The notes beneath the pieces were generated by a model that was not told the origin of the DNA, searched no databases, and saw only the letters and a list, made by a program, of their open reading frames with translations. A stretch of 64,000 nt of DNA from Apiosordaria backusii (Eukaryota; Ascomycota; Sordariomycetes; Sordariales; Lasiosphaeriaceae). This document shows, in pieces, positions 12,133-22,594 of this stretch. The stretch covers positions 1 through 64,000 of the forward strand of contig JAUKTV010000022.1 of the NCBI GenBank assembly GCA_030549205.1, written 5' to 3'. The position numbers and the translations under genes were made by a program. The number at the start of each line of letters is the position of its first letter. Positions within the stretch are counted from its first letter, which is position 1.

Positions 12133-12729
12133 ACGAGGGGAGGAAGAGATGTGTGTGCTGTTGTACGATATCGTGATGTTTCCTTCCACGTTGTAGAGAT
12201 CCCCGTTTTTTGTTGCTTTTACCTACCCAAGGTGGTGAGTGTGTTTCTGGAGATCAGGTGTGGCGTAGATACGCGTTTCACGGCAAACATGTGAACGAGT
12301 TGAGTATGGAGGCTGTATGGATCATCTTTATCGACGCGAAGTGCGTCTTGGAATTTTTGTCAGGACATGGGTACTCATGATCCTGCGGTGGTGCTATGGA
12401 TGTCAATAGGAGGATGCGGTTCAAGTATATACCAGGTAAATACCACCGATAATCCAAGTCTTTTGCCTGGATTTACCGGCCTCGCCTCCATTCTCTCCAC
12501 ATCCATGCCTAGGGCCAACGCCCCGTCTATGACTTCTTCCCCGTCCCATGTAATCATCCGCAGAAGCCAGATCCCACTTTTCGAAATCTCGAAGTGATGC
12601 CAGAAAACTCCCGCCGGCTCTCCTATTCTTCCGTTTACTCCTAGGTATCATCACGGGACAATGCTGATGTTTTGGGTGTTTTTCTCTTTTTGTTTCACTT
12701 GTGCTGTACTATAGGGTATTGTTTACGCA
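12133..12729. other. Convergent 3' regions
   Basis: Space between two convergent stop codons. It holds 3' UTR-like sequence; short open frames here have no protein-like features. Confidence 0.5.
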
Positions 12730-13550
12730 TTAAGCCTGAGCCTTCTTGGTCAAGGCGGCAGCAGCGTTGGCGTCGTGCTCGTCAATGTCAATGGCCTCCC
12801 AGGGGTAGCAGATCCACTCGTCGCCTACTGTCCTCGCGGCCCAGTAGCGGCCGTTGGTGATGTCGTCGGGAAGGGTGCCGCGCTTTTGCTTGTCCTTGTT
12901 CTGTTTTTCCTCTTGTTAGTCACCCGTCCGGAGCGAAAGAGGGGGGGAAAGGGGAAAACCTACATGGAGCACAAAGATACCAAACTCGGTCTTCTCATCC
13001 ACGTTCAACTTAGCCCTCACCTCCTCGACGTCCTTCTGGAGCTCCTTGACGGCATACTCGAGGGTGGTCCTCGTGTCGTCGACCTCGTCCACAATCAGGA
13101 TGCGCTTGCCAACCAGGTTCTTCATGGAGCCGAGGGCGGTGAGGTCGAGCCACTGGGTTCGGGTGACCTTGTGGCCGACCTGCTCAACGACCTGGTCGGC
13201 GGCGTTGGGGAGCTGCTCGTACAGCGACAGACCGATGGCCTGGATCGGGATGTTGGGGCTGCCGGGCTGCTTGAGGAAGGAGCGGAGGATGCGGGCAGGG
13301 ACGTAGCCGCCGCCGCCGATGGCGATCATGAGGTCGGGCTTGAACTCGGCGAGGATGGGGCCGGCTGCCTCTTGGCAGAGTTTGTGTACCTTTCGGGGGG
13401 GGGGGGGGGCATGTTAGTATCACGGATTAAGATATTGGAGATGGATGGTGGGGGGAGGGGCAGGTTTGTGGATTGGGAGCACAGGAGACGGGTAGGTAGA
13501 CGGGTAGATAGACTTACATCATTGTACGTGACGTAGAGCTTCTCAACCAT
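12730..13550 (-). CDS. XPT1: Xanthine/hypoxanthine phosphoribosyltransferase
   Basis: Three exons, 13550-13518, 13389-12964 and 12900-12730, encode 209 aa, the expected size. The start MVEKLYVTYND joins VHKLCQEAA after a 128-nt intron. Residues ~108-120 contain the PRPP-binding loop ILIVDEVDDTRTT, and AIGGGGYVPARILR near residues 33-46 is the second phosphate-contacting loop. The C-terminus (GRYWAARTVGDEWICYPWEA) matches fungal XPRT-type enzymes. The enzyme salvages xanthine and hypoxanthine/guanine to nucleotides using PRPP in the cytosol. Intron 1 carries a run of 13 G on the plus strand (from 13395), so its exact length may be unreliable, but this does not affect coding. A TATAA-like box lies about 80 nt upstream (around 13631). 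Confidence 0.9.
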
Positions 13551-14240
13551 CTTGACGGGTTTGTTTGTGGTTTTTTGTTCGGTGACCGTTGCTGAGGGTC
13601 CTCGTCGGATGGGTAAGTGTATGGTGGGGGTTTATAAGATGGACGGACGGTTTAGGCGGGGTTATTTACGACCCTGCAATGATACCAGACAGCAATAAGC
13701 GAGAGCTCTTCAGGAGAGTTTGAAGAATGGGAATTGGGGACTCACAGACTGGCAATAAGAATACAAAGTACGGTAACCTTATTCACAGTTCAAAAAAGAG
13801 AGAGATTACCAGTTGCAAGGCAGACGGGCAAAAAAAAAAGGTTGGATCTGAAATCAGAGGACCCCACCCCACCATGAATGGGATTCTTCCATTTTTCAGG
13901 CTTCCAGGGGTCCCCACTGTTCAGCCCTGGTGAATCGTGATGTTCCAGAAGCGCTAACGAGAAGCGGCAGGTGGGTTTCAGCGGCAGTCGAGGTTTAAAG
14001 CGGAGTTCGCCGATAACCTTGATCTAATGGCCGTGGTGGTTGACGACTTGCAAATGGTGATTCCTGCCAGTGGTTGTCAAGGACAATGGTGGCCAGGTTG
14101 AGCCAGCCAGCGCCCAATAAGAAAGCCCGGGACGCCTCCCGCCCGCTACCAAGTATTGGTTTCACAGCAACAGTTGAGTGGCAGGAACAGATCTTAGTTG
14201 AATCACAGTTATGAATCATCCCACAACACCCAGACCATAT

Positions 14241-14386
14241 CACCAACGTGAGCAATGACCTGAGCCAGGCTTGGATTATCTTGCAAGCCGAGCCGATGAG
14301 CCAAGTCAAGCCTACCGTATATTTGACTGAGCCAAATCAAGCCTCCTGTCGTCTCAGGCTTGAAGGCTTGAAAAGCCTTGCCCCTG
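14241..14386 (+). mobile_element. Decayed copy of the hAT-type MITE
   Basis: The interior shares TATATTTGACTGAGCCAA exactly with the 560-bp element at 21566. Its Gly/Ala-poor, GAGCC/AAGCC-rich composition matches the 153-bp element at 55402. The ends resemble mutated terminal repeats (GAGCAATGACCTGAGCC on the left, AGCCTTGCCCCTG on the right). Length is close to the short copy. No target duplication is visible, so boundaries are approximate. Confidence 0.45.
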
Positions 14387-14387
14387 C

Positions 14388-14403
14388 TTAGGGTTAGGGT
14401 TAG
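14388..14403 (+). repeat. Interstitial telomere-like repeat
   Basis: TTAGGGTTAGGGTTAG, about 2.7 copies of the ascomycete telomere unit, immediately downstream of the decayed MITE. It could be chance, a remnant of break repair or a protein-binding site. Confidence 0.5.
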
Positions 14404-14849
14404 ATGTGGCTATGTTACCTTACCCCCTGCCCCCGGCTACCGGCCCCGGCTGCCGGCCCTCCTGGAAATTGAACTCCAAAGACATGACCATCTATTCTCT
14501 TTTTTCTCTCCCCCTTTTTGAACCGGCATTTTTCTAGTTTCAAGACAAGACAAAACAAGCAAAGGAAATCACAAAGAAAAACAACAGTCTCTCTCTCCAT
14601 GCACAAGTGCGTGGCTCTTGATGTGCTGTACTCCCGTCGTCTTCAGCGTCGTTGGTCCTTTCGATGAGCTGGGGTCTTCCACACGGGTTTCTTGGCTGTT
14701 CCCGCGCGTCATGCGCTTGACAGGGACGGGGGACTCCCTTCTACCTACCCTTTTCATGATGTGAATTGGCACCCCGTTTTGGTATAGGTATGTGAGGCTG
14801 TGAAGGGCCAGGGAGGCAGGCTGGTGTTGATAGGGTTGGGTTGGGTTGT

Positions 14850-15714
14850 TTACTCCACGCGGCGCCTCTTGCTGCTGGTGTTGGGGGGACTATTGTCGTT
14901 GCTGTCGTTGGAGTCGTTGGAGTCGTTGCTGGGAGCGGGAGTGCTGGAATCAGAGGCGCGCTTGGTTGAGCTGGTGCAGGCGATGGCTTCGTTACTGGTG
15001 GAAGGACTCAAGTTGTTCGGATTGTTCATGTTGTTGGTGGAGTTGTTAGGGGGACGATCGGTGTGAGGCTGAGGTTGTTCGGCTGAGCTGGTGTCCACAA
15101 CTATAAAGCTAGCTGCGGGAGATACAGCGGTTGGAGATGGGGAGACTGAGGGGGAGAAGCTGGGGCTGTGGAGGCTATTGAGCGATGGAGAGGGTGGGGG
15201 AGGTGAGAGTGAAGGAGAGAACGTGGGTCTGCGGGGGGTGTTGAATGGTGTAGCGGTTGGGGAGGTGGGTTGTTGTTTGGGTATCTGCTGGGAAGGTGTG
15301 TCCGAGGTGGTGGAAGGGCATGAATTGCCGAGGAGTCCCCCAGTGTTGACGATGACTTCACAGGATCCAACAGAAACCCCAGGGATGAGCGTCCGCCCCG
15401 GGAGTGTGACGATGTCTGTTATGCCCAATGGTTAGATGCTGTCAATGATTGTAGGCAGTAAGATGGGGGCTTGTTGTCTCACATGAATCATTCTTTGCCC
15501 GGTTACTAGCGGTCCCGGTGGATGTCGTTTCAGGAGTTCGACCGAGCGAGTCAATGAAATCCATGTCATCCCTCAATCTGTGGTGGGAAGAGACGGTTGT
15601 CTGCTTAAACCGGCCAAAAATGTGGTTCTCCAGTAAATCCATCTGTTGGATAAATTGCGAGATCACGGCTTCTCGCTGTTTCGTCCACATCTCGTACTGC
15701 TGGTTATTATCCAT
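14850..15714 (-). CDS. Hypothetical Ser/Pro/Asn-rich protein with C-terminal NLS
   Basis: Exon 1 is 15714-15483 and exon 2 is 15415-14850, encoding 265 aa. The 67-nt intron (GTGAGA ... TAACAG) is phase 1 and joins ..KNDS to YIVTLPGR. The first ~65 residues are predicted helical (MDNNQQYEMWTKQREAVISQ...QMDLLENHIFGRFKQ), suggesting a coiled coil or dimerisation helix. The remainder is disordered: Ser-Pro repeats, Asn runs, a DSN repeat (SNDSNDSNDND-like) and a terminal basic cluster, SSKRRRVE, that looks like a nuclear localisation signal. No known domain is recognised. Confidence 0.65.
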
Positions 15715-16626
15715 GGTGGACAAGCGTATGATAGCGTCCTTGTTGAGGACAACGACGGTCTAGAAACTGGAATCTTCCTCCAAGAAACCAGCAAACGGTC
15801 CAGCTATCGTAGTATTGGCAAGGAGGAAGTGGAATGATAAAGTTCGTAGAAAGGTCCTGGGCTTGCCGTGACCTGGTCAGAGAAGGGCGCAGGTGAGGCG
15901 GCTGCATAGAGAAGGTTGGAACGGTAGTCACCGGTTAAGAAAGCATTTAAACAAGAGCTGTTGCCCATAATTCTGTTGGACTCAGTCCCAAGCCCCTGAA
16001 GTCTTCACAACAGCAAATAGGAGTGCGTCTCTTCAAAGGGTTTTCAGGAACGTGGGTACCTATTTACAAGGTACAATCAAATATACTGGCGAGCTATTAT
16101 CAGATGAAGTATCATTTGTTAAGACTTTGTGTTCTGATACATGACTTCCATCACAGCGATACCGTTATCAATTTACAAGGGTATGCCGGACTGGATGTTC
16201 GCTGTTCTAATTCAGGGGGCGGGATGTGCTGTGCAAATAAACGGGCAATAGCATTTGACTCATCTCCTTTGGCCTGCGAATCGGAAACTGTTTACGTTGT
16301 TTGCAAGCCTCCCTGTGACTTCTCTCATGCAGGAAGCCCGAGAAAGATACATCGGTGAGGTACCTTCATCTTTAAGTGGCAGGGAAAACGACCAACTAAC
16401 AAAAGGAAAAATGGCAGTTCCAGCATATATCATCTACTGACTTGGGGCCTCTCTACATGCCCCTCCACAACCACTGTCTCTACACCTACCACCAGCTATA
16501 TAAAACCGCATCTACCAACCAGGATTCTGAAAACTTTTCATTCCGCCCTCAGTTCATAATCTGATTTTCTCTTACTCTCAACAAGTTTGCCTCATCACCT
16601 TGCCCAGTGCTAGATTCTTTTACACC
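15715..16626. other. Divergent promoter region
   Basis: Upstream region shared by the genes starting at 15714 (-) and 16627 (+). Apart from the TATA box at 16497 I see no feature. Confidence 0.5.
16497..16505 (+). promoter_or_regulatory. TATA box
   Basis: TATATAAAA, followed by a C/T-rich leader and the ATG at 16627, a normal distance of about 125 nt. It suggests a regulated promoter for the six-Cys gene. Confidence 0.55.
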
Positions 16627-17469
16627 ATGAGTTCAGACAGCCAGCAAACCTCCCCCACACCCAATTCAGACATCGACACATACGAACGCCTGCAAGAAGA
16701 GATTAAAGGGAAATGGAAGTCTCTGGTGGCGCAGACCATCACCATACTAGAAAAAAGCCTCACAGAGTTCATCGTTGCCAAGGTTCGAGAACAGGTCAAG
16801 CTCTGCTCAGAGAGAGTCTCGCAACTGGCAACATACGAAAGCCTGCGGGACTTAATTCCTGGGGAGTCTCAGATTGCGGCTGATGTAATTGAAGAATTGC
16901 ATGTCAGCCTCGGACTTCCGCCTGGGCTTTTCTTCATCCCAAGTCAAGAATCAAGCGAGTACGATGGCAGATCATCACCGCCGCGTCCCAGTCCTGCATC
17001 GGGCGAGCATAATAGAACACCATCACCGACGCTGGCTGAGGAACCCGGTACGGTTAGTCTAAGCCCAGAGCACTCGGAAGACTTCATCAGACGGCTCTGT
17101 AAAGAACGGAGTCGCCTGGGGCGGCGCGCTCAAGACTTGTGGAATATGCCGGTATGTTTTTTCAAATGTTGATACTTGTCGTTGGTCATGTACTCACACC
17201 TCCTCGTGCTATAGGCCTTTAGACCAATCAAGCTCAGGGCAGATTCCAAACTTGCCAATCCGCAGGAGGCGTTCTCGCAGGAGAGATGGGCCGATCGTGA
17301 ACGGTTTGTGGCGCTCCTGACGTATACACGAGGATCGGTTGCTGTCAAGCCTTGCGAAAGGTGCCAAAAAGGCTTGGGGAAATTTGGGGGGTGTGTGGAG
17401 TATAGTGGCAGGTGTGCGAATTGCCTTTTTGTCCATCAGCGTTGCGCGCTGGGTCGGGAGATGGAATGA
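16627..17469 (+). CDS. Six-cysteine (DUF3716-like) protein with N-terminal helical module
   Basis: Exons 16627-17151 and 17215-17469 encode 259 aa. The 63-nt intron is GTATGT...ATAG, phase 0. Residues ~14-105 are helical and end in LRDLIPGESQIAADVIEELH...LGLPP, a layout also seen in the proteins at 46443 and 51346. Residues ~110-150 are Ser/Pro-rich linker. The last exon begins AFRPIKLRADS and carries C-x2-C-x9-C-x6-C-x2-C-x6-C at residues ~222-252 (PCERCQKGLGKFGGC ... CANCLFVHQRC), the layout of fungal DUF3716, a probable zinc-binding fold. The paralogue at 18741 has an intron at the equivalent place just before its own six-Cys exon. Function unknown; a nuclear or nucleic-acid-binding role is inference. 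Confidence 0.75.
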
Positions 17470-18740
17470 ATGTCTTTTAGCCAGAGAATGGGGTGGTGTT
17501 GTAGTAACTGTTGTAGCTGAGAATTCAAAACACTTTTCTTGCTGCGCACCTACCGACGTAGCTTTGCGGTTGTCTGAGATGCAGGGCACCATGGGTAGCG
17601 CCTCAGTGCGCTGCACACCGCCAGTAGCACACGGAGAGGCTGCTGAGATGATGTCGCCGTTGTCCGGCGCGCCACCGAGGCTGGGCCAATGCCGCTGCAG
17701 AGTATCAGCGGCGTTGGGCCAGGTCAAGACGGCAAAGACCTGGCAAGGAGAGCAAAGAAATCGCAGCGCGGGGCCGTCTAAATCCAGCCACGGGCGCATA
17801 AAACAAGGAGAAAAGGACGGAAAGTAGAAATAACTCATTAGGTGCGGCGCTTTGAATGCAGAGAACTGAACCGCCTGTAATGCCCAATGATGCCGCCGTG
17901 AGTTCGGGCTCGAAAATGTCATGATCGTTGTCCGAAGAGTGATCTCCCATCGCCATATCCTCATTTGGAGACTTGTGACCCAAGAGGAATGTTTGGATAT
18001 CGAGACACACACAGATGGTGGCTCCACAAGGATATCGCGTTTGATGCTTCTCACCCGTGACTTGTCTTTCCGGGTGCGGTGGGCCCGGACACGGCTGCGG
18101 TGGGCCCGGACACGGCTGCGGACAGCCCAGACGCACCCGCTGCGCAAGGAGTGTCGGCCCTCAAAGGGGGAGCTGTACGACCTATGCTGGCGGGGCGTGA
18201 GATTGGTGAGTCAGACATCAAACGACGGTTGCCTCCTCTATGCGGTGCGGACCTTCGTAGCGTGGTTTTCTCAAGAAACCAGCTTCGTTTTCGCACTCAT
18301 TTATTCAGGCACCTTACTCCCAAGTTCAACAGCGACAGCACTTTCGTGCCCTATGGTCGGTCCTACATTGGCATTTTAGTTGCGCAGAACGATCAAAATC
18401 TCACGAATGCACCATCAAAAGGTTCAGAATGAGGTACGTCTCCGTGGGCAAAGGATCATCGGCAGGCTCCGACCAATCAAAAGCCCAACCATCAGCAGGT
18501 AGCAAACAAACCAAATTTGACCACTGTGACAGATGGATAGCCGCCGCAGGCCCGCAGATATGATTTTTTTTCCTTTAGACCTTTCATGTTTCAGCCTGGG
18601 GTCGATTGCTGGGGACCTGGCGTGTGTGCCAAATGCTGAACCGACACCCTTCTTTCCTCTGACACCATCGCCCTTCACTTCACCAGTTTTGCTTCAATTT
18701 GTTGCACACCTCACCTTTCGCCCGAAGCTTTTTTTTTATC
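17470..18740. other. Spacer between two six-Cys genes
   Basis: A 312-codon open frame runs on the minus strand (17209-18147), but it overlaps the upstream gene's coding exon and its composition is not protein-like, so I do not call it. A 21-bp tandem repeat lies at 18076-18117. Just upstream of 18741 is a CT-rich leader. Confidence 0.45.
18076..18117 (+). repeat. 21-bp tandem duplication
   Basis: Two perfect copies of GCGGTGGGCCCGGACACGGCT followed by a partial third. Confidence 0.8.
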
Positions 18741-20278
18741 ATGGATAACATAATCGTCAAGCACGAGGGCCGCAATTACCTAGACGATGATGAGGCTTTG
18801 GAGGAGCAGCTCGTTGAGGTGCGCAAGCAAAGGCTTAACCGGACGCTCGATCAAAGAATTCAACATGTCATTCCCAAATACAAGCCATACCGCGACCAAC
18901 TAGCGAAGGGCGACCAGAGACGAGAGATGAATGCGGGGGTGAGGGAGAGCATAAGAAAAGAGAGGAGAAGATTGGAAGAGGAGAAAAGGAGAGTGGAGGA
19001 GGAGAAAAGGAGAGCGGAGGAGGAGATGGTCCGAATACAAAATTGGGAGAGTAAGGTAGAGGAGGACGAAAGAAGGTTGGAAGACGACGACGCACAGTCA
19101 ACGAGACTTAGGGAAGTAGCCCAGCGTGAGATCGATTTGCTGAACGAGCGTTTCTATAACGAGATGGTGGAGATAGCCACCGGCTTCGGCAGAGGAGGCG
19201 GCCGGGCCATCGTCGATCCTCTTAACCTCGGACTGCCCTCTCGAGATCGGCTTTCACAGCGGATCAAGTATCTTGTCGACATGAGGTACGACACTTCTGG
19301 CAACACACTTCAGAACCCTCTCGACATGACTGCCGACGAGGTGGGCCACCGTGGCACACCACCAACCCCCGAACAGCAAGCAAGACCACAACTGCTTCCG
19401 GTATGTGCTACCGCATTCCCATTCCAATATGCTATCCCCAACTGATCTCTGCTTTCAGACCTTGCGGTCTCAGCCGCAAAGCGCAAGCCCCACCATCCAC
19501 CTCCAGCAAGCAGTGGAAGCTTATGGGTACCGCAGACCCGAGTATGGGCCTGCTTCGAGGCCCGCAAGAACAAGGACCATCATGTCACAACCTTCCTTTT
19601 CTCCAGGGCATCCTGCTTCCTCGCGCACTCAGCACTCCCACACTGTGAATTTCTTTGACTCCGAAGATGTACGGCTTCCGTCGTCCCTCCTTTCCCATCA
19701 CCCTCTGCTTTTCCTTTTGTTCCATTACCCTCCGTCTAGATGGTGTACTTACCTACCTCCTTGGCAACTCACTGACATATGTTCACCACTTCCTAGGATA
19801 CGGTCCCTCCGCAGAGCATGGTGAGGTTCGACGAAGGCGATCACTTTTCTTTCCTGGGCGAGGAAGCGCTACAGGCCGTGTACAACGAGTGTATGAAGAA
19901 GAGTTCTAGTATGACAGAGCTTATCCAGAAACCTGTATGCCCCAAGTCTACACAAACTTGTACCAAATACCTAGCTGACAAGACAAACAGTACATTAGAC
20001 CTGCCAAGGTCTGGACTCGGCCGACGGTTGACAGAAAAAGGGGCCGCGATGGGAAAGTCATTTACAACTGGCAACCCCATGCGAACTGCGAGGCTGCTCT
20101 CATCCACTCGCGCGGCGAGATTGCCCCGGAGCCCTGCGATTTTTGCAGCGCAAAGCGAGGTCGCTTTGCCGAGTGTGTGGTGATGCCTGGGATGTTCAAA
20201 GGCGCATGTGGAAATTGCCGCTGGGCGTCCAAGGACGCATCGTGTTCGTTGCGCAAGGATAAGGAGAAGGATATGTAG
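18741..20278 (+). CDS. Six-cysteine (DUF3716-like) protein with coiled coil
   Basis: Four exons, 18741-19400, 19459-19668, 19797-19934 and 19991-20278, encode 431 aa; all junctions are phase 0 with clean GT/AG signals. Residues ~70-130 form a highly charged coiled coil (repeats of RRLEEEKRRVEEEKRRAEE). A predicted folded segment follows (LNERFYNEMVEIATGFGRGG), then a disordered middle. The last exon starts YIRPAKVWTRP and contains C-x2-C-x9-C-x10-C-x2-C-x8-C at residues ~385-423 (PCDFCSAKRGRFAEC ... CGNCRWASKDASC), then a short basic tail. It is the larger neighbour and probable paralogue of the gene at 16627. A zinc-binding role is inferred from the cysteine layout only. Confidence 0.75.
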
Positions 20279-20557
20279 AGGGCTGACCTTTATTTTGGAT
20301 AAGCACATGGCTGCTACTTCTTGTACCGCATGGGGCACACTGCCGTTCGCTCTTTTTTTTTTTTCCCCTCCCTTGATAATCCCCCTCAACATTACAAGTT
20401 TGGTTTATCGATCGTATGTACAATCTTGTGCTCTGATGCTCGGACTTCACGTGACTAATGCTCTTGCAACTTCACACGGCAAGCAAGGCTATTACACTCC
20501 AGCCTCTCCAGCGATGTGATTGGTTGTAGTCTCCTAGCTTCCTTTTTTTGGTGCAGT

Positions 20558-20610
20558 GGAAGCAGTGGGCAATGGGAGCAGTGGGAGCAGTGGGAGCAGT
20601 GGGAGCCGTG
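20558..20610 (+). repeat. 9-bp minisatellite
   Basis: Imperfect tandem copies of AGTGGGAGC, about six units with drift at the left end. Confidence 0.75.
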
Positions 20611-20659
20611 AGTGCGGGTTAGGGTTGTGCGTGCGCAAGAGCCGTGAGGTAAAGGAGGG

Positions 20660-20790
20660 TTAAGCTTACGCGCGCGCAGCGCGCCGGATTTGCGCTCACT
20701 GCGCAAGGGTGCGTGAGCTAAGCCGTCAATCAATAGGGTAGCTATATATTAATAGGCTGATAGTTCGATTCCCAGTATAAGCTTTCTTTT
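20660..20790 (+). other. tRNA-like or SINE-like segment with Pol III B box
   Basis: GTTCGATTCC at 20763-20772 matches the Pol III B box, and a T6 terminator-like run follows about 15 nt later (20786-20791). Upstream CGCGCGCAGCGCGC can fold. The T arm is imperfect and no anticodon arm can be drawn, so this is at best a decayed tRNA or SINE fragment. Confidence 0.25.
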
Positions 20791-21557
20791 TTGTGAAAGC
20801 TTTGGAGACCTATTGCTTGGAGCGAAGCGGAGTAACTAGTATCGCTGCGGTCGTGCCTCCGTTGTTGTCATGCCAGCCATTATAGTCGTACCGGCCGTCG
20901 TACCGGCCGTCGCCCTCATTACGCCCCATCGCCGTCGTCATAACCCCATCGTCATATCCCGTTGCCATTGTAATACCCTCCCGCAGTTATATGCTCTTCG
21001 TCGCTGTCATGATGCCCTGTCGTGAAGGCCTGTCATGACGCCCTGTCGCCGTTGTGGCCGCGGTGTCCGCCGCCGTCGTAGCGGCGTAGCTGTCATAGTA
21101 ACAGCATGCACGGCAGACCGACCTAACATGCCTGTCGAAGCGGCATATAAAGCGGCGCCGTGCCCAGTGCCCGTTGTGGTGGAAACCTGACCTAACGTGC
21201 CCGTCATACAGCGCCCGTCCGGACTCATGGTCGTGCGGCGCCTGTCATGGCCGTGGCGCGCGGCGCGCGGCGCGCGGCGGGCTGACGCGGTCGAGTGCAA
21301 AGTCACCGCCATAACCCCCTATGCGTGACCCTGAAATGCTCTTAAATGTCTCTCCTCTGTTTCCAAGTTGGAGCGCGGCTATACTGAGGATTGTCGGTAA
21401 CGATAACAACGATTAGTTTTCCCTGATAGCTCGGCCAATGACGAGGACTGCCACGGTGGCCTCGACGCCGCCGCCGCTGAGCAGTGAGTATTACAAAAAG
21501 ACAAATAAGTAAGCCAACTGATCACTCCACGATGCTCCAGTGTACCCGATCTCAGCC

Positions 21558-22133
21558 GACAAGAGCAGGGTGGGCAGTGGGCCGAGACCGTCTCGTCTCG
21601 TGAGGTGAGACGAGCGAGCGAGCCGAGACCGAGCCGGCCATATATTTGACTGAGCCAAAGCCGAGCTTTCCTATTGGCTCGTCTTACTGGCTCAGTGAGC
21701 CGTATATGTAGTATTTGAAGCCCAAAAATATCTGGTGATAGTTGGTTTGTGGTGGTGAGGTTGGTGCCAAGACCCCCCTGAGGAACCGGTGGCCCCACAA
21801 TTATCCCGAGCCAATTCGTCGTTTTTCAGCCACTTCGTCGTTGACCAGCTAATTCGTCGTTGACCTTCGGTTCCCGCCCCGCCTCCGGCAACCCCGACCT
21901 TCCTGCGGCTTGCCTCCGTCACCATGTCTTCCGTTGCCGACGACGCCGTCACGGTGTATCCACTTTGCCAAGAATCGGCCGGAAAAACGGGTTGCGGCTC
22001 GTCCCACTGAGACAGCGATACCGAGACGAGCCGCTGATGGCTTCGAGCGAGCCAGAGCCTCAAATCTGTGGGATGGGCTGAGCCAGGCCCTTGGCTCGGC
22101 TCAGCTCAGCTCACTGCCCACCCTGGACAAGAG
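21558..22133 (+). mobile_element. hAT-type MITE, 560 bp, with 8-bp target duplication
   Basis: The element is 21566-22125. The left end is CAGGGTGGGCAGTGGGCCGAG and the right end is its inverse (CTCAGCTCACTGCCCACCCTG with a few substitutions). It is flanked by a perfect 8-bp duplication GACAAGAG (21558-21565 and 22126-22133). CAGGG-type ends and 8-bp duplications are the hallmarks of hAT transposons. Subterminal regions are dense in GAGCC/CGAGCC repeats. There is no transposase frame, so it is non-autonomous. Confidence 0.85.
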
Positions 22134-22594
22134 TGAAGGCGCTGCTTTCCCACTCCTATGCCTACCGCCATCCTTCGTGCCTGCACCAGAGTCCAAGATT
22201 GCGTCTGGCTGACTTCCACACGGAACCTTCATGATAGCTGACAGAGACCTACCCTGGTACTGATGGGTAGGAATGTCATTAACGGTATCGTTGTCATGAT
22301 CCTTTCGGTCGCGAGGTGTCGTGCTGAGACTTGTGACTCTGCCTATGAGGAGCGTTCAAGACGCCGGCGGCCAAGTTCGGGTTTGAGGTTTGGTGTCTGG
22401 GACGATGGAGAGGGCTAAGCGGTGGGTTGAAGATGGGAGGATACGCGCTGCATCACTCTTCATGATTCCGCTTTGCATATCTTGAAAGAGCATTGTCGTA
22501 AAGCATCTACACGCTATGGTTCCTACTTGATACCCAACCAAACCACGTTATCAAGAATCAGTCAACACCCGTTTCTAATGTGCTCACCTTCCTC

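Larger units (their letters stand above)
13551..14849. other. Intergenic with decayed MITE and telomere-like repeat
   Basis: No gene is supported. The region holds a degenerate ~146-bp relative of the MITEs described below (14241-14386) and, directly after it, a short TTAGGG run. Confidence 0.5.
20279..22594. other. Repeat-rich intergenic region
   Basis: No gene supported. It contains a 9-bp minisatellite (about 20558-20610), a tRNA-like B-box segment (20660-20790), simple GCC/GTC-rich and GCGCGCGG-rich stretches (20880-21270) and a full hAT-type MITE (21566-22125). Confidence 0.55.

Noticed and set aside
17209..18147. 312-codon minus-strand frame
   Set aside because: Overlaps the six-Cys exon on the other strand, contains a translated DNA tandem repeat and has no domain or splice support.
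20763..20790. Complete tRNA gene
   Set aside because: B box is present but T stem, anticodon arm and acceptor do not form; kept only as a low-confidence tRNA-like segment.
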